44,787 nucleotides of DNA from Mycobacterium sp. GA-2829. Its GTDB lineage: Bacteria > Actinomycetota > Actinomycetes > Mycobacteriales > Mycobacteriaceae. Below are positions 7,739 through 15,918 of the stretch, piece after piece. How positions within the stretch are numbered: position 1 is the first letter of the stretch; each line of letters opens with the position of its first letter. The DNA is taken from the NCBI RefSeq assembly GCF_001499965.1, contig NZ_LQIT01000043.1, positions 1 through 44,787 of the forward strand, read 5' to 3'. The translations under genes and the position numbers were made by a program. Below the pieces are notes generated by a model that was not told the DNA's origin, did not search any database, and worked only from the letters and a program-made list of their open reading frames with translations.

Positions 7739-9052
7739 TCAGAAGTACCGCAGCCACACGTACACCCAGGCCAGCGCCGTGCTGAGCAGCGTAACGAGGA
7801 TTCCGTAGCGGGTGAACCGCCAGAAACTGATCGGATGCCCGGCCCTGGCGGCGATGCCGATGGCGACCACGTTCGCACTGGCCGCGATCGCGGTGCCGTT
7901 ACCGCTGAAGCAGGCGCCCAGCGCGAAGGCCCACCACAGCGCCTGACCGGTGACGGGGTCGGGGGTCTGACCCACCATCGACTCGACGACCGGCGTCATG
8001 GTCGCGGTGTAGGGGATGTTGTCGACGAACGCCCCGAAGATCGACGAGCCGAACAGCAGTGCCGTCGCCGCACCCAACCAGTTGTCCCCGAACGCCGACT
8101 CGGCCACCGACCCCAGCGCGCCGATCACCCCGGTGTGGGTCAGCCCGGCCACCATCACGAACAGGCCCATGAAGAACACCAGCGTCGGCCACTCCACCTC
8201 GGGCAGCACCTCGGCCACGTCGATGTCGGTGACGAGCAGCATCGCGCCCGCCCCGAGCAACGCCACCACCGACGGGGCCACGTGCAGCACCGAGTGCAGC
8301 GCGAACCCGACGATGACGACGTTCAGCACGAGCAGCGACCGGACCAGCAGCCTGGTGTCCTTGATGGCCCGGCGCTCCTGCAGGGCCATCACCTCGTCGG
8401 TGTGCATGGCCCCGTCGCGCAGGTCTTTGCGGAAGAGGAACCGCGTGAAGACCACGAACAAGATGAAGATCAGCGCCACGATCGGCGCCATGTGGATGAG
8501 GAAGTCGTTGAACGTCAGGCCGGCCCGGCTGCCGATGATGATGTTGGGCGGGTCGCCGATCAGGGTGGCCGCACCGCCGATGTTCGACGCCAGCACCTCG
8601 GCGATCAGGTACGGCTGCGGCGCGATCCGCAGCCGGTCGCAGATGACCAGCGTGACCGGTGCGATCAACAGGATGATCGTGACGTTGTCGAGCACCGGCG
8701 ACGCGAGCGCGGTGATCAACATCAGCATGACCATCAGCCGGTACGGGCTACCGCGTGAGCGTTTGGCGGCCCAGATCGCCAGGAAGTCGAACAGGCCGGT
8801 CTGCTTGACGACGCCGACGATGACCATCATCCCGAGCAGCAGGAAGATGACGTTCCAGTCGATGCCCTCGTGTTCGGAGTAGAACACCTGCTCGCCGGGG
8901 ATCAGCCCGAGCAGCGCCATCAGCCCGGCGGCGACCAGCACGGTCTTGACCTTGTCCGCCCGTTCGGTGGCGATGAAGAAGAAGGCGACGACGAAGATCG
9001 CCAGGGCGAGCAGCGGGGCCAGCGAGGACATCACGGTCGGAGCTGCTGACAC
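7739..9052 (-). CDS. ArsB/NhaD-family ion transporter (putative Na+/H+ antiporter)
   Basis: A 437-residue protein with about 11-12 hydrophobic segments. 'FLLLGMMVIVGVVKQTGLFD', 'SPVLDNVTIILLIAPVTL', 'GGAATLIGDPPNIIIGSRAG' and 'FGAFVDNIPYTATMTPV' are the repeated inverted hairpin motifs of the ArsB/NhaD (citrate-transporter-like) superfamily. Family members move arsenite or exchange Na+ for H+. Its position with CBS and KhtT-N-like genes next to an Mrp operon favours cation/proton exchange, but this is inference. The GTG at 9052 is used; ATG at 9031 (MSSLAPLL) is equally possible. The 19-base gap to the CBS gene suggests cotranscription. Confidence 0.82.
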   Translation of the reverse strand: MSAAPTVMSSLAPLLALAIFVVAFFFIATERADKVKTVLVAAGLMALLGLIPGEQVFYSEHEGIDWNVIFLLLGMMVIVGVVKQTGLFDFLAIWAAKRSRGSPYRLMVMLMLITALASPVLDNVTIILLIAPVTLVICDRLRIAPQPYLIAEVLASNIGGAATLIGDPPNIIIGSRAGLTFNDFLIHMAPIVALIFILFVVFTRFLFRKDLRDGAMHTDEVMALQERRAIKDTRLLVRSLLVLNVVIVGFALHSVLHVAPSVVALLGAGAMLLVTDIDVAEVLPEVEWPTLVFFMGLFVMVAGLTHTGVIGALGSVAESAFGDNWLGAATALLFGSSIFGAFVDNIPYTATMTPVVESMVGQTPDPVTGQALWWAFALGACFSGNGTAIAASANVVAIGIAARAGHPISFWRFTRYGILVTLLSTALAWVYVWLRYF

Positions 9053-9071
9053 GTGCTCGCCGGGCTCAGGG

Positions 9072-9569
9072 TCAGTCGCCCGGACCCGCGACAGCCAGAC
9101 TGGTCAGCAACCGTTCGAGGGTCACCGCACCGGTCAGGCGGCCGGCGCTGTCGACGATCGCGATGAGCGGGCTGCGCTTGGTCGCCATCACGGTCGCGAC
9201 CTCGAGCAGGGTGGCGTCGGGTGCCACGGTCGCGGGCTTGGCGACGGGCGTGGGCAGGCAGTCGCCGACGGTGAGACGTCCCGGCCCGTGCCAGAACAGG
9301 TCGGCGTGGATCTCGTCGACGGTGCGGACCAGGGCCGGATCGTCGCGGTAGGTCTCGGGGATGGTCAGCCGCAGCACCTGGGTGCCGGGCAGCACCGCGA
9401 CCGGGCGGCCGGCGTCGTCGACGACGACGAGGCCCGGCAACCGGTTGACGACCATCAGCTGCACCGCCTTGGACACCGGGTCGTCCATGCGGACGGTCGG
9501 GGGCGACACCGCGATCTCATGTGCTTGCATGGCGATTTCATTCCATCGGGTGGCTGCCGTTACCGTCAT
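9072..9569 (-). CDS. CBS-domain pair protein
   Basis: A 165-residue soluble protein made of two CBS motifs. CBS1 covers about residues 20-70 ('MDDPVSKAVQLMVVNRLPGLVVVDDAG', read in two parts), with a linker containing 'VDEIHADLFWHGPGRLTVGD'. CBS2 covers about residues 105-160 ('TLLEVATVMATKRSPLIAIV'). CBS pairs bind adenosine nucleotides and often gate transporters. Here it is coupled by a 4-base overlap to the KhtT-N-like gene upstream and lies just before the transporter, so it is probably a regulatory subunit or sensor for it (inference). Confidence 0.82.
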   Translation of the reverse strand: MTVTAATRWNEIAMQAHEIAVSPPTVRMDDPVSKAVQLMVVNRLPGLVVVDDAGRPVAVLPGTQVLRLTIPETYRDDPALVRTVDEIHADLFWHGPGRLTVGDCLPTPVAKPATVAPDATLLEVATVMATKRSPLIAIVDSAGRLTGAVTLERLLTSLAVAGPGD

Positions 9570-9838
9570 GATCCCCGTTCTCCGATCAATGCGTCGACCC
9601 GACGTTCCAGCGTCCGGACCCGATCGGCGATCGGTCGGCTGTGCAGGATCTCGGCCAGCCCGTCGGCTTCGTCAGGAGCGAGCAAGACCTCCGTCGCGGG
9701 TTCGTCCTTCGCGTCGTCGTAGACGAACACCTGACGGTCGCCGTCACGGCCGACCAGAACGGCCAGCCGAATGCCACCGCGGGTGACGATGTGGTGCAGC
9801 GTCCCGCTGCCGGGCACCGTCGTCCGATCGATGTGCAT
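9566..9838 (-). CDS. Stand-alone KhtT-N-like regulatory protein
   Basis: A 90-residue protein starting MHIDRTTVPGSGTLHHIVTR. The pattern 'x-x-x-T-x-x-P-G-x-G', a basic strand, 'LAVLVGRDGDRQVFVYDD' and 'LAPDEADGLAEIL' resembles the N-terminal domain of KhtT, the regulatory subunit of K+/H+ antiporters. Unlike KhtT it has no following TrkA-C domain; instead it ends in a short helix 'VRTLERRVDALIG'. It is the first gene of the KhtT-like, CBS and transporter operon, has an AAGGAG site before the ATG, and overlaps the CBS gene start (ATGA). A regulatory role is inferred from similarity and context. Confidence 0.7.
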   Translation of the reverse strand: MHIDRTTVPGSGTLHHIVTRGGIRLAVLVGRDGDRQVFVYDDAKDEPATEVLLAPDEADGLAEILHSRPIADRVRTLERRVDALIGERGS

Positions 9839-9965
9839 CGCAGCTCCTTGCAGGTCATCTCCAGCGTTCACGCCGAAGGGGCCCGGCACCATCGGGGCTG
9901 ACACCCATTTCGCGGGGGTGGCGGCGTGTATGGACATCGGCCGATGGGAACGCCACGCTGTTGGT

Positions 9966-10943
9966 ATGAATCGGGCGCGCACCCCCGCGGCCGCACTGTT
10001 TCGCCGGGTCTTCCTGATCAACGGCCTCATCTTCACGCTCGGAACCCTGATCCTGGCCCTGTCACCCGCCACGGTGTCCTCGCGCATCCGGCTCACCGAG
10101 ATCCCGGTCCTGCTCGTCGGGTTGGCGATCATGTTGGCCACCAACGCTTTCCTGCTGCGTTCGAGCCTCGCCCCGCTGGACCGCCTCGCCGCCTCGATGC
10201 GGCGGGTCGACCCGCCGCGGCGCAGCGACCGCGTCGACGGCCGGGGCAGCGGTGACCTGCAGGAGGTGATCGAGTCGTTCAACAGGATGCTCGACCGGTT
10301 GGAGACCGAGCGGACCACGGCCAGTGCGTCCGCCCTGGCCGCGCAGGAGAACGAACGGCAGCGCATCGCCAGGGAGTTGCACGACGAGATCGGGCAGACG
10401 CTGACGGTCGCGCTGCTGACGCTCAAACGTGCGGTGGACCGGGCGCCCGCCGAGATCCGCGGCGAGTTGGAGCTCACCCAGGAGACCGTGCGGGCGAGCC
10501 TCGACGAGGTGCGCGACATCGCGCGCCGGCTGCGGCCCGACGCGCTCGAGGATCTGGGGCTGCAGAGCGCGATCAACGCGCTGTGCAGCGATTTCGCGCA
10601 GGCCACCGGGCTGCCGGTGGTCAAACACGTCGCGCTGCCGACCGCCCGGCTGGCCCCCGACGTCGAACTGGTCTGCTACCGCGTCGCCCAGGAGTCCCTG
10701 ACCAACATCGCCCGCCACGCCGAGGCGGGCAAGGTGTGGGTCGACCTGCACGTCGCAGGGGATCAGGTGACGCTGCGCATCGCCGACGACGGTAAGGGCG
10801 GTGCGGGTGCGGCCGGGGAGGGTGCGGGGATCAGCGGGATGCGCGAACGTGCACTGCTGGTCGACGCCGTGCTGGCGATCGCGTCGCCGCCGGGGGAGGG
10901 CACCGAAGTGCGGTTGACGATCCCCTACCGGGAGGGGTCATGA
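9966..10943 (+). CDS. NarL-type sensor histidine kinase
   Basis: A 325-residue membrane kinase. Two N-terminal helices (about residues 14-33 and 45-64) enclose a very short external loop, followed by a HAMP-like segment and a HisKA_3 dimerisation domain. The phospho-acceptor is His139 in 'NERQRIARELHDEIGQ'. The C-terminal ATPase has 'AQESLTNIARHA' (N box), 'ADDGKGG' and 'GISGMRERA'. With almost no periplasmic domain it probably senses within or near the membrane. ATG 9966 is chosen because upstream in-frame codons enter the divergent gene's leader. The response regulator overlaps by four bases. The pair diverges from the transporter operon by 127 bases, so it may control it. Confidence 0.9.
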   Translation: MNRARTPAAALFRRVFLINGLIFTLGTLILALSPATVSSRIRLTEIPVLLVGLAIMLATNAFLLRSSLAPLDRLAASMRRVDPPRRSDRVDGRGSGDLQEVIESFNRMLDRLETERTTASASALAAQENERQRIARELHDEIGQTLTVALLTLKRAVDRAPAEIRGELELTQETVRASLDEVRDIARRLRPDALEDLGLQSAINALCSDFAQATGLPVVKHVALPTARLAPDVELVCYRVAQESLTNIARHAEAGKVWVDLHVAGDQVTLRIADDGKGGAGAAGEGAGISGMRERALLVDAVLAIASPPGEGTEVRLTIPYREGS

Positions 10944-11590
10944 CTCCCGCCCGGATCCTGCTGGCCGACGACCATGCGCTGGTGCGCAGCGGACTGCGGC
11001 TGATCATCGACGCCGAACCCGATCTGCAGGTGGTGGCCGAGGCCGCCGACGGGCACGAGGCGCTGGAGGCGCTCGAGGGCACCCCGGCCGAACTGGCGAT
11101 CCTCGACATCGCGATGCCGCGGATGACCGGGCTGCAGGCCGCCCGCGAGATCAGCCGCATGCATCCGAACGTGCGGATCCTGATCCTGTCGATGCACGAC
11201 AACGAGCAGTACTTCTTCGAGGCGCTCAAGGCCGGGGCGTCGGGATACGTGCTCAAATCCGTCGCCGACCGCGATCTGCTGGCGGCGTGCCGGGCCACGC
11301 TGCGCGGGGAACCGTTCCTCTACGCCGGGGCGGTCACCGCGCTGATCCGCGAGTACCTGCACCGGGCGCGCAGTGGCGACGAGTTGCCCGAGACGATCCT
11401 CACGCCGCGCGAGGAGGAGGTGCTCAAGCTGATCGCCGAGGGTTATTCGACGCGGGAGATCGCGGGCACGCTGAGCATCAGCGCCAAGACCGTCGACCGG
11501 CACCGGGCCAACATCCTGGCCAAGCTGGGCCTGCGGGACCGCCTGGCGCTCACCCGATACGCCATCCGGGCGGGGCTGATCGAGCCGTGA
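10940..11590 (+). CDS. NarL/FixJ-family response regulator
   Basis: A 216-residue regulator. The receiver domain (residues about 4-120) has acidic Asp10/Asp11, phospho-acceptor Asp56 ('LAILDIAMPRMTG'), Ser84 and Lys106 ('GYVLKSV'). A LuxR-type helix-turn-helix covers about 150-210 ('LTPREEEVLKLIAEGYSTRE', 'SAKTVDRHRANILAKLGLRD'). ATG at 10940 overlaps the kinase stop (ATGA), so partners are certain. Its 3' end overlaps the converging DUF1707 gene by 41 bases. Confidence 0.94.
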   Translation: MTPARILLADDHALVRSGLRLIIDAEPDLQVVAEAADGHEALEALEGTPAELAILDIAMPRMTGLQAAREISRMHPNVRILILSMHDNEQYFFEALKAGASGYVLKSVADRDLLAACRATLRGEPFLYAGAVTALIREYLHRARSGDELPETILTPREEEVLKLIAEGYSTREIAGTLSISAKTVDRHRANILAKLGLRDRLALTRYAIRAGLIEP

Positions 11591-12017
11591 GCCTCCCGCA
11601 TACCGATCCGCCGACGTAGCGCATCGGGACGGCATGGCCCAGCAGGCCGAGTCCCGCGCCGAGGATCGGCCAGACCGGCCAGAAGTACCAGGACCCTGCG
11701 GTCAGTCCGACGGCCAGCCACACCGTCAGCACGATGACGACCATGGTCAGGTAGCCGGCCAGATGCCACTGCACGCTGCGGCGGGCGGCGCGGCGGCGTT
11801 GCGCCTGCCGTGCGGGATCGTTGCGCCGCAGGGTCGCGACCGGGAGATCCGCGGTCAGCGCCTGCAGTTCGGTGGTGGTCTGAGCGGTGTACGCCGACTC
11901 CATGCGCTGTTCGTAGGCGGGTAGGTCGAGGTAGCCCTGGGTCAGCGCGAGGCCGAGCAGGGTCGCGGTGCGGGTGCGGTCGTCGTCGCCGACGCGGACC
12001 GCGATGGGGACGGTCAT
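11550..12017 (-). CDS. DUF1707 domain membrane protein
   Basis: A 155-residue protein. The N-terminal DUF1707 module (about residues 3-55) has 'AVRVGDDDRTRTATLLGLAL', 'GYLDLPAYEQRMESAY' and 'TTTELQALTADLP'. A basic linker rich in Arg follows, then two transmembrane helices ('LAGYLTMVVIVLTVWLAVGL' and 'WPVWPILGAGLGLLGHAV'). The ATG at 12017 gives a start directly before the domain. DUF1707 proteins are common in actinobacteria and have no assigned function. The last about 14 codons overlap the response regulator gene tail to tail. Confidence 0.85.
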   Translation of the reverse strand: MTVPIAVRVGDDDRTRTATLLGLALTQGYLDLPAYEQRMESAYTAQTTTELQALTADLPVATLRRNDPARQAQRRRAARRSVQWHLAGYLTMVVIVLTVWLAVGLTAGSWYFWPVWPILGAGLGLLGHAVPMRYVGGSVCGRLTARSAPPGWRIG

Positions 12018-12034
12018 CGTGCCTCCCGAGTGAT

Positions 12035-12086
12035 CTAGGCAGTGGCTAGTTCGATGTCTCGACTGTCCCACCGCAACTAGGCACTG
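12035..12086 (-). promoter_or_regulatory. Direct repeat and candidate promoter upstream of the DUF1707 gene
   Basis: CTAGGCA[G/C]TG occurs at 12035-12044 and 12077-12086 on the plus strand, 42 bases apart (four helical turns). A perfect TTGACA (minus strand, 12085-12090) overlaps the distal copy, and GACAGT lies 17 bases downstream. This could be an activator-bound promoter for the DUF1707 gene; the binding protein is unknown. Confidence 0.4.
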
Positions 12087-14315
12087 TCAAGATTTATCGG
12101 CGAAGGCGCGCAGCGCGTCGACCTGCATCGGATCCAGCGACGGACGCACCGCCTGCCGGGCGGCCTCCACGTCGGCGGCGGTGACGTCCGCGGCGTCGAT
12201 CGAGCGCCGCATCGCCGTCATCGCCGCCTCGCGCAGCAGGGCCACACAGTCGGCGGCGCTGTAGCCGTCGAGTCCGGCGGCCAGCGCGTCGAGGTCGACG
12301 TCGTCCGCCAGCGGCACCGATTTGCCTGCTGTGCGCAGGATCTCGCGGCGCGCCTCGGCGTCCGGCGGTTCGACGAACACCTGCCGCTCGAGCCGGCCGG
12401 GCCGCAGCAGTGCGGGGTCGATGAGGTCGGGCCGGTTGGTGGCCCCGAGCACCACGACGTTGCGCATGGGTTCGATGCCGTCGAGTTCGGTCAGCAGCGA
12501 CGCGACGACCCGGTCGGTCACGCCGGAGTCGGTGCTCTGCCCGCGCCGGGGGGCCAGCGCGTCGATCTCGTCGAGGAACACCAGCGACGGCGCCGAGTCA
12601 CGAGCGCGCCGGAACAGTTCACGCACCGCCTTCTCCGATGCGCCGACCCACTTGTCCATCAGCTCGGCGCCCTTGACGGCGTGCACCGACAGCCGCCCCG
12701 AACTCGCCAGTGCGCGCACCACGAACGTCTTCCCGCAGCCCGGCGGGCCGTACAGCAGCACACCGCGCGGGGGTTCGATGCCGAGCCGTTCGAAGGTGTC
12801 GGGGTGTTGCAGTGGCCACAGCACCGTCTCGGTCAGCGCCTGTTTGGTCGCGGCCATGTCGCCGACGTCCTCGAGCGTCACCGAGCCCACCGAGACCTCC
12901 TCGGTGGCCGACCGGGACAGTGGGCGGATCACGGTCAGCGCGCCGGTGAGATCGGCCTGGGTGAGCTTCGGGGGTGCGCCGTCGGCGCTGGCCCGCGCCG
13001 CCGCGCGCAGCGCCGCCTCACGGATCAGTGCGCACAGATCGGCGACCACAAAACCCGGTGTGCGCCCGGCGATTTCGTCGAGTTGCAGATCGTCGGCGGG
13101 AACGTCGCGCAGCAGCACCTCCAGTAGTGCCTTGCGGGTGGCGCCGTCGGGCAGGCTCAACCCGAGTTCGCGATCGCAGAGGTCGGGTTCGCGCAGCCGG
13201 GCATCGATGTTGTCGGGCCGGGCCGACGTCGCGACGAACGCAACACCGGGAGTGGCGACCGCCGTGCGCAGTTCGGTGAGGATCAGCGTGCCGACCGGTT
13301 CGGCGGTCGCGGGCAGCAGCGCGTCGATGTCGGTGATGAGCAGCACGCCGCCGCCGTCGCGCACCGTCGAGACCGCCGCCGACACCCTCCTCAACCGGTC
13401 CTCGGCGTGCAGGGCGCCCACCTCCGGACCGTCGAGTTCGACGAGCCTGCGCTGCGCGCAGACCGTCCGGACCAGGGTGGCTTTGCCGACCCCGGCGGGA
13501 CCCGACACCAGAACACCGAGATTGGCCGTGGCGCCGAGTTTTTCGAGCAACGACGGTTCGTCGAGCGAGAGCTTGAGCCATTCGGTGAGCCGGCCGGCCT
13601 GGGTGTGACTGCCCTTGAGGTCGTCGAACGTGATCGCGGGCCGTTCGGTCGACGGTGGGGTGACGGTGGCCTCCCCGATCGGTGCGCTCACCGTCGCGTC
13701 TGAGCTTTCCATGGGCCCGGGCACTGGCCCGTCCCCCCAGGTGACCGACGAATTGGGTTGCACGCTCACGGTTCCGCTGGGGTCGACGCCGGTGACGGTG
13801 AGCAGTTCGGAGGTCCAGGTGATCCCGACCGACGACGCCAGCGCGGTGGTCGCCGCGGATGTCGACGTGCCGGGACCGAGGTCGCGGGGGAGCAGCGACA
13901 CCGTGTCCCCGACGGACATCACCTTGCCCAGCAGCGCCTGCCGCAGTGTCGCCGGGGAGATCGAGTTGGTGGCCAGCCTGGACCCCGACACCGTCACCGA
14001 CCGCGCCCCGTAGACGGTTACCGGCGCCACGAGGACCGTGCTGTTCTCCCGCAGCCCCGCGTTGGACAGCGTCACGTCGTCGAGCAGCGCGGTGCCGGTC
14101 GGGGTGCCCGGCGGGGCGGTGCCGACGACGGCGGCGGTGGTGCGGGAGCCGACGAGCGACACCGCATCCCACTCGCGGATGCCGAGTGCGGCGATGACCT
14201 CGGGATGCAGCCGCACCACCCCGCGCCTGGCGTCCAGCGCGGACGTGTTCAGCCGCGCGGTGAGCCGCAGATGGCTCAGGTTGGGTTCGTCGGCGTACAC
14301 GTCGGCTTCGGTCAT
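12087..14315 (-). CDS. Cdc48-like AAA ATPase with two AAA domains (Rv0435c homologue)
   Basis: A 742-residue protein. Residues about 12-190 form a Cdc48-type N domain ('LTARLNTSALDARRGVVRLH', 'LGIREWDAVSLVG'). Domain D1 (about 235-450) has a degenerate Walker A, 'GPAGVGKAT', and a degenerate Walker B, 'LLITDIDAL', where the catalytic Glu is replaced. Domain D2 (about 490-730) has intact 'GPPGCGKT', 'LVFLDEIDAL' and 'LGATNRPDLIDPALLRPGRL'. D2 is therefore probably the active motor. Family members unfold or extract proteins. It is last in the operon after pssA, with a 1-base gap. Order and product match Rv0435c of M. tuberculosis. The substrate is unknown. Confidence 0.92.
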   Translation of the reverse strand: MTEADVYADEPNLSHLRLTARLNTSALDARRGVVRLHPEVIAALGIREWDAVSLVGSRTTAAVVGTAPPGTPTGTALLDDVTLSNAGLRENSTVLVAPVTVYGARSVTVSGSRLATNSISPATLRQALLGKVMSVGDTVSLLPRDLGPGTSTSAATTALASSVGITWTSELLTVTGVDPSGTVSVQPNSSVTWGDGPVPGPMESSDATVSAPIGEATVTPPSTERPAITFDDLKGSHTQAGRLTEWLKLSLDEPSLLEKLGATANLGVLVSGPAGVGKATLVRTVCAQRRLVELDGPEVGALHAEDRLRRVSAAVSTVRDGGGVLLITDIDALLPATAEPVGTLILTELRTAVATPGVAFVATSARPDNIDARLREPDLCDRELGLSLPDGATRKALLEVLLRDVPADDLQLDEIAGRTPGFVVADLCALIREAALRAAARASADGAPPKLTQADLTGALTVIRPLSRSATEEVSVGSVTLEDVGDMAATKQALTETVLWPLQHPDTFERLGIEPPRGVLLYGPPGCGKTFVVRALASSGRLSVHAVKGAELMDKWVGASEKAVRELFRRARDSAPSLVFLDEIDALAPRRGQSTDSGVTDRVVASLLTELDGIEPMRNVVVLGATNRPDLIDPALLRPGRLERQVFVEPPDAEARREILRTAGKSVPLADDVDLDALAAGLDGYSAADCVALLREAAMTAMRRSIDAADVTAADVEAARQAVRPSLDPMQVDALRAFADKS

Positions 14316-14316
14316 G

Positions 14317-15189
14317 TCACCTGCCGGGTTTGCGCAGCCCCAGCCGCGCGACCGAGCGGCGGTGCGGCTGGGTGCGCCGGATCTGGCGGACTTCGCGTCG
14401 GGTGGCGCGGCGGATCGCCCGGCGCTGGCGCGGTTTGTCCTCCCACGTCTCCGGGTGGGCGGCCAGCCAGCGGTTGGTCCGCACCGCGAACGGGATGTGC
14501 AGCACGTAGGCCAGGATGATCAGCAGGATCACCATGTAGCCGTAGAGGATCGAGGCGGCCACGCCGATCGCCAGCAGCGCCAGCAGGGGCGCGACCATGT
14601 TCGGCGACACCGAGAACGTGTGGATCTTGCGCATCGGGATCGTGCTGACCACCAGCAGCGAGACGCCGATCATCCAGACGACGACCGCGATCTCCGAGGT
14701 CCACCAGCCCTCGCCGAACTGCATCTTCGCCGCCAGCGGGCCGATCGCCCCGATCGCGCCCGCGGGCGCGGGCATCCCGACGAAGAACTCCTTGGTGTAG
14801 GCGGGCAGGTCCTCGGCGAGCATGGCATTGAACCGGGCCAGCCGCAGCACGATGCACACCGCGTAGAGCAGCACCACGATCCAGCCGATCCGCGATTGCG
14901 ACAGCAATGTGCCGTAGACGATGAACGCCGGCGCGACACCGAAGTTCACGGCGTCGGCGAGCGAGTCGATCTCCTCGCCCATCTTCGAGGTGGCATTGAG
15001 CATGCGGGCGGTGCGGCCGTCGAGGGCGTCGAGGATCGCGGCGATCGCGAGGAACGCCATCGCCTCGGTCGGCCGGTCGTCGAGCGCGAACTTGACCGAG
15101 GACAGGCCCAGGCAGATCGCCGCGACGGTCATCGCGCTCGGCAGCAGGCGCAGGCTGACGACGCTTCGGCGGATGCGGGGCTGGATCAC
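14317..15189 (-). CDS. pssA: CDP-diacylglycerol-serine O-phosphatidyltransferase
   Basis: A 290-residue membrane enzyme making phosphatidylserine from CDP-diacylglycerol and serine. The CDP-alcohol phosphatidyltransferase signature is complete: 'DALDGRTARMLNATSKMG' followed by 'EEIDSLADAVNFG', giving D-G-x2-A-R-x8-G-x3-D-x3-D. About six to eight helices follow, and the C-terminus is a basic tail. The GTG at 15189 overlaps the psd stop as GTGA. The next enzyme of the pathway, psd, is directly upstream, so the two steps to phosphatidylethanolamine are encoded together. Confidence 0.94.
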   Translation of the reverse strand: MIQPRIRRSVVSLRLLPSAMTVAAICLGLSSVKFALDDRPTEAMAFLAIAAILDALDGRTARMLNATSKMGEEIDSLADAVNFGVAPAFIVYGTLLSQSRIGWIVVLLYAVCIVLRLARFNAMLAEDLPAYTKEFFVGMPAPAGAIGAIGPLAAKMQFGEGWWTSEIAVVVWMIGVSLLVVSTIPMRKIHTFSVSPNMVAPLLALLAIGVAASILYGYMVILLIILAYVLHIPFAVRTNRWLAAHPETWEDKPRQRRAIRRATRREVRQIRRTQPHRRSVARLGLRKPGR

Positions 15190-15893
15190 GACAGCTCCGC
15201 GAGGATCGTCTCGCCCCCGACCGCGCGCTGCCCCGGCAGCACTTTGATCTCGGTGCCCTCGGGCAGGTAGGTGTCCAGCCGCGAGCCGTAGCGGATCAAC
15301 CCGTAGGTGTCGCCGATCGTCACCTTGTCGCCGGCGCTCAGTTCGCACACGATGCGGCGCGCGACCAGTCCCGCGATCTGCACGGCGATCACCTCGGCGC
15401 CCGACGGGGTGCGGATGACCACGCTGTTGCGCTCGTTGTCCTCGCTGGCGGCGGCCAGTTCGGCCGACCCGAACAGTCCGGGGCGGTGCTCGACGGCCAC
15501 CACCTCACCGCTGATCGGGATGCGCTGGACGTGCGCGTCGAAGATCGACAAGAAGATGCTGACCCGAGGCACCGGCCGCGCGGGCAGGCCGAGTTCGGCG
15601 GGCGGTACGGCCTCCTCGACCAGGCAGATCAGCCCGTCGGCGGGGGCCACCACGACGCCCGGCCGCACCGGTGGCACGCGGGGCGGATGCCGGAAGAACG
15701 CGGCGTTGGCGCCTGCGGCGAGTAGCCCCGCGCCACGTACCCAGCGGTTGCGGCGGCCGGCGGCGGCGAGTGCCAGCCCGGCGCCGATGAACGGCAGCCC
15801 GGCCGGGTGCACCGGCGGCACGGTGGTCTTCACCAGCGCCATGAACCGCTCTGGGCCGGATTGCAGGTCGTCGGTGCGGGGGCGTCTGGCCAT
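15186..15893 (-). CDS. psd: Phosphatidylserine decarboxylase proenzyme
   Basis: A 235-residue enzyme of the short bacterial-archaeal type. It converts phosphatidylserine to phosphatidylethanolamine after self-cleavage to form a pyruvoyl group. The cleavage site is the Gly-Ser in 'LIRYGSRLDTYLPEG' near residue 207. The central motif 'FLSIFDAHVQRIPISGEV' carries the conserved His. An N-terminal hydrophobic segment ('GLPFIGAGLALAAAGR') anchors it to the membrane. It lies 25 bases after moeA and overlaps pssA. Confidence 0.94.
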   Translation of the reverse strand: MARRPRTDDLQSGPERFMALVKTTVPPVHPAGLPFIGAGLALAAAGRRNRWVRGAGLLAAGANAAFFRHPPRVPPVRPGVVVAPADGLICLVEEAVPPAELGLPARPVPRVSIFLSIFDAHVQRIPISGEVVAVEHRPGLFGSAELAAASEDNERNSVVIRTPSGAEVIAVQIAGLVARRIVCELSAGDKVTIGDTYGLIRYGSRLDTYLPEGTEIKVLPGQRAVGGETILAELS

Positions 15894-15918
15894 CGGCTGG
15901 ATTCTACGTGCGGACGAG

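Noticed and set aside
5122..7785. Long open frames opposite the mrp genes (also 2607-4442 and 18323-20827)
   Set aside because: They are rich in Arg, His and Gln, have no recognisable domain, and mirror genes with clear families and coupled starts; high-GC DNA gives such shadows.
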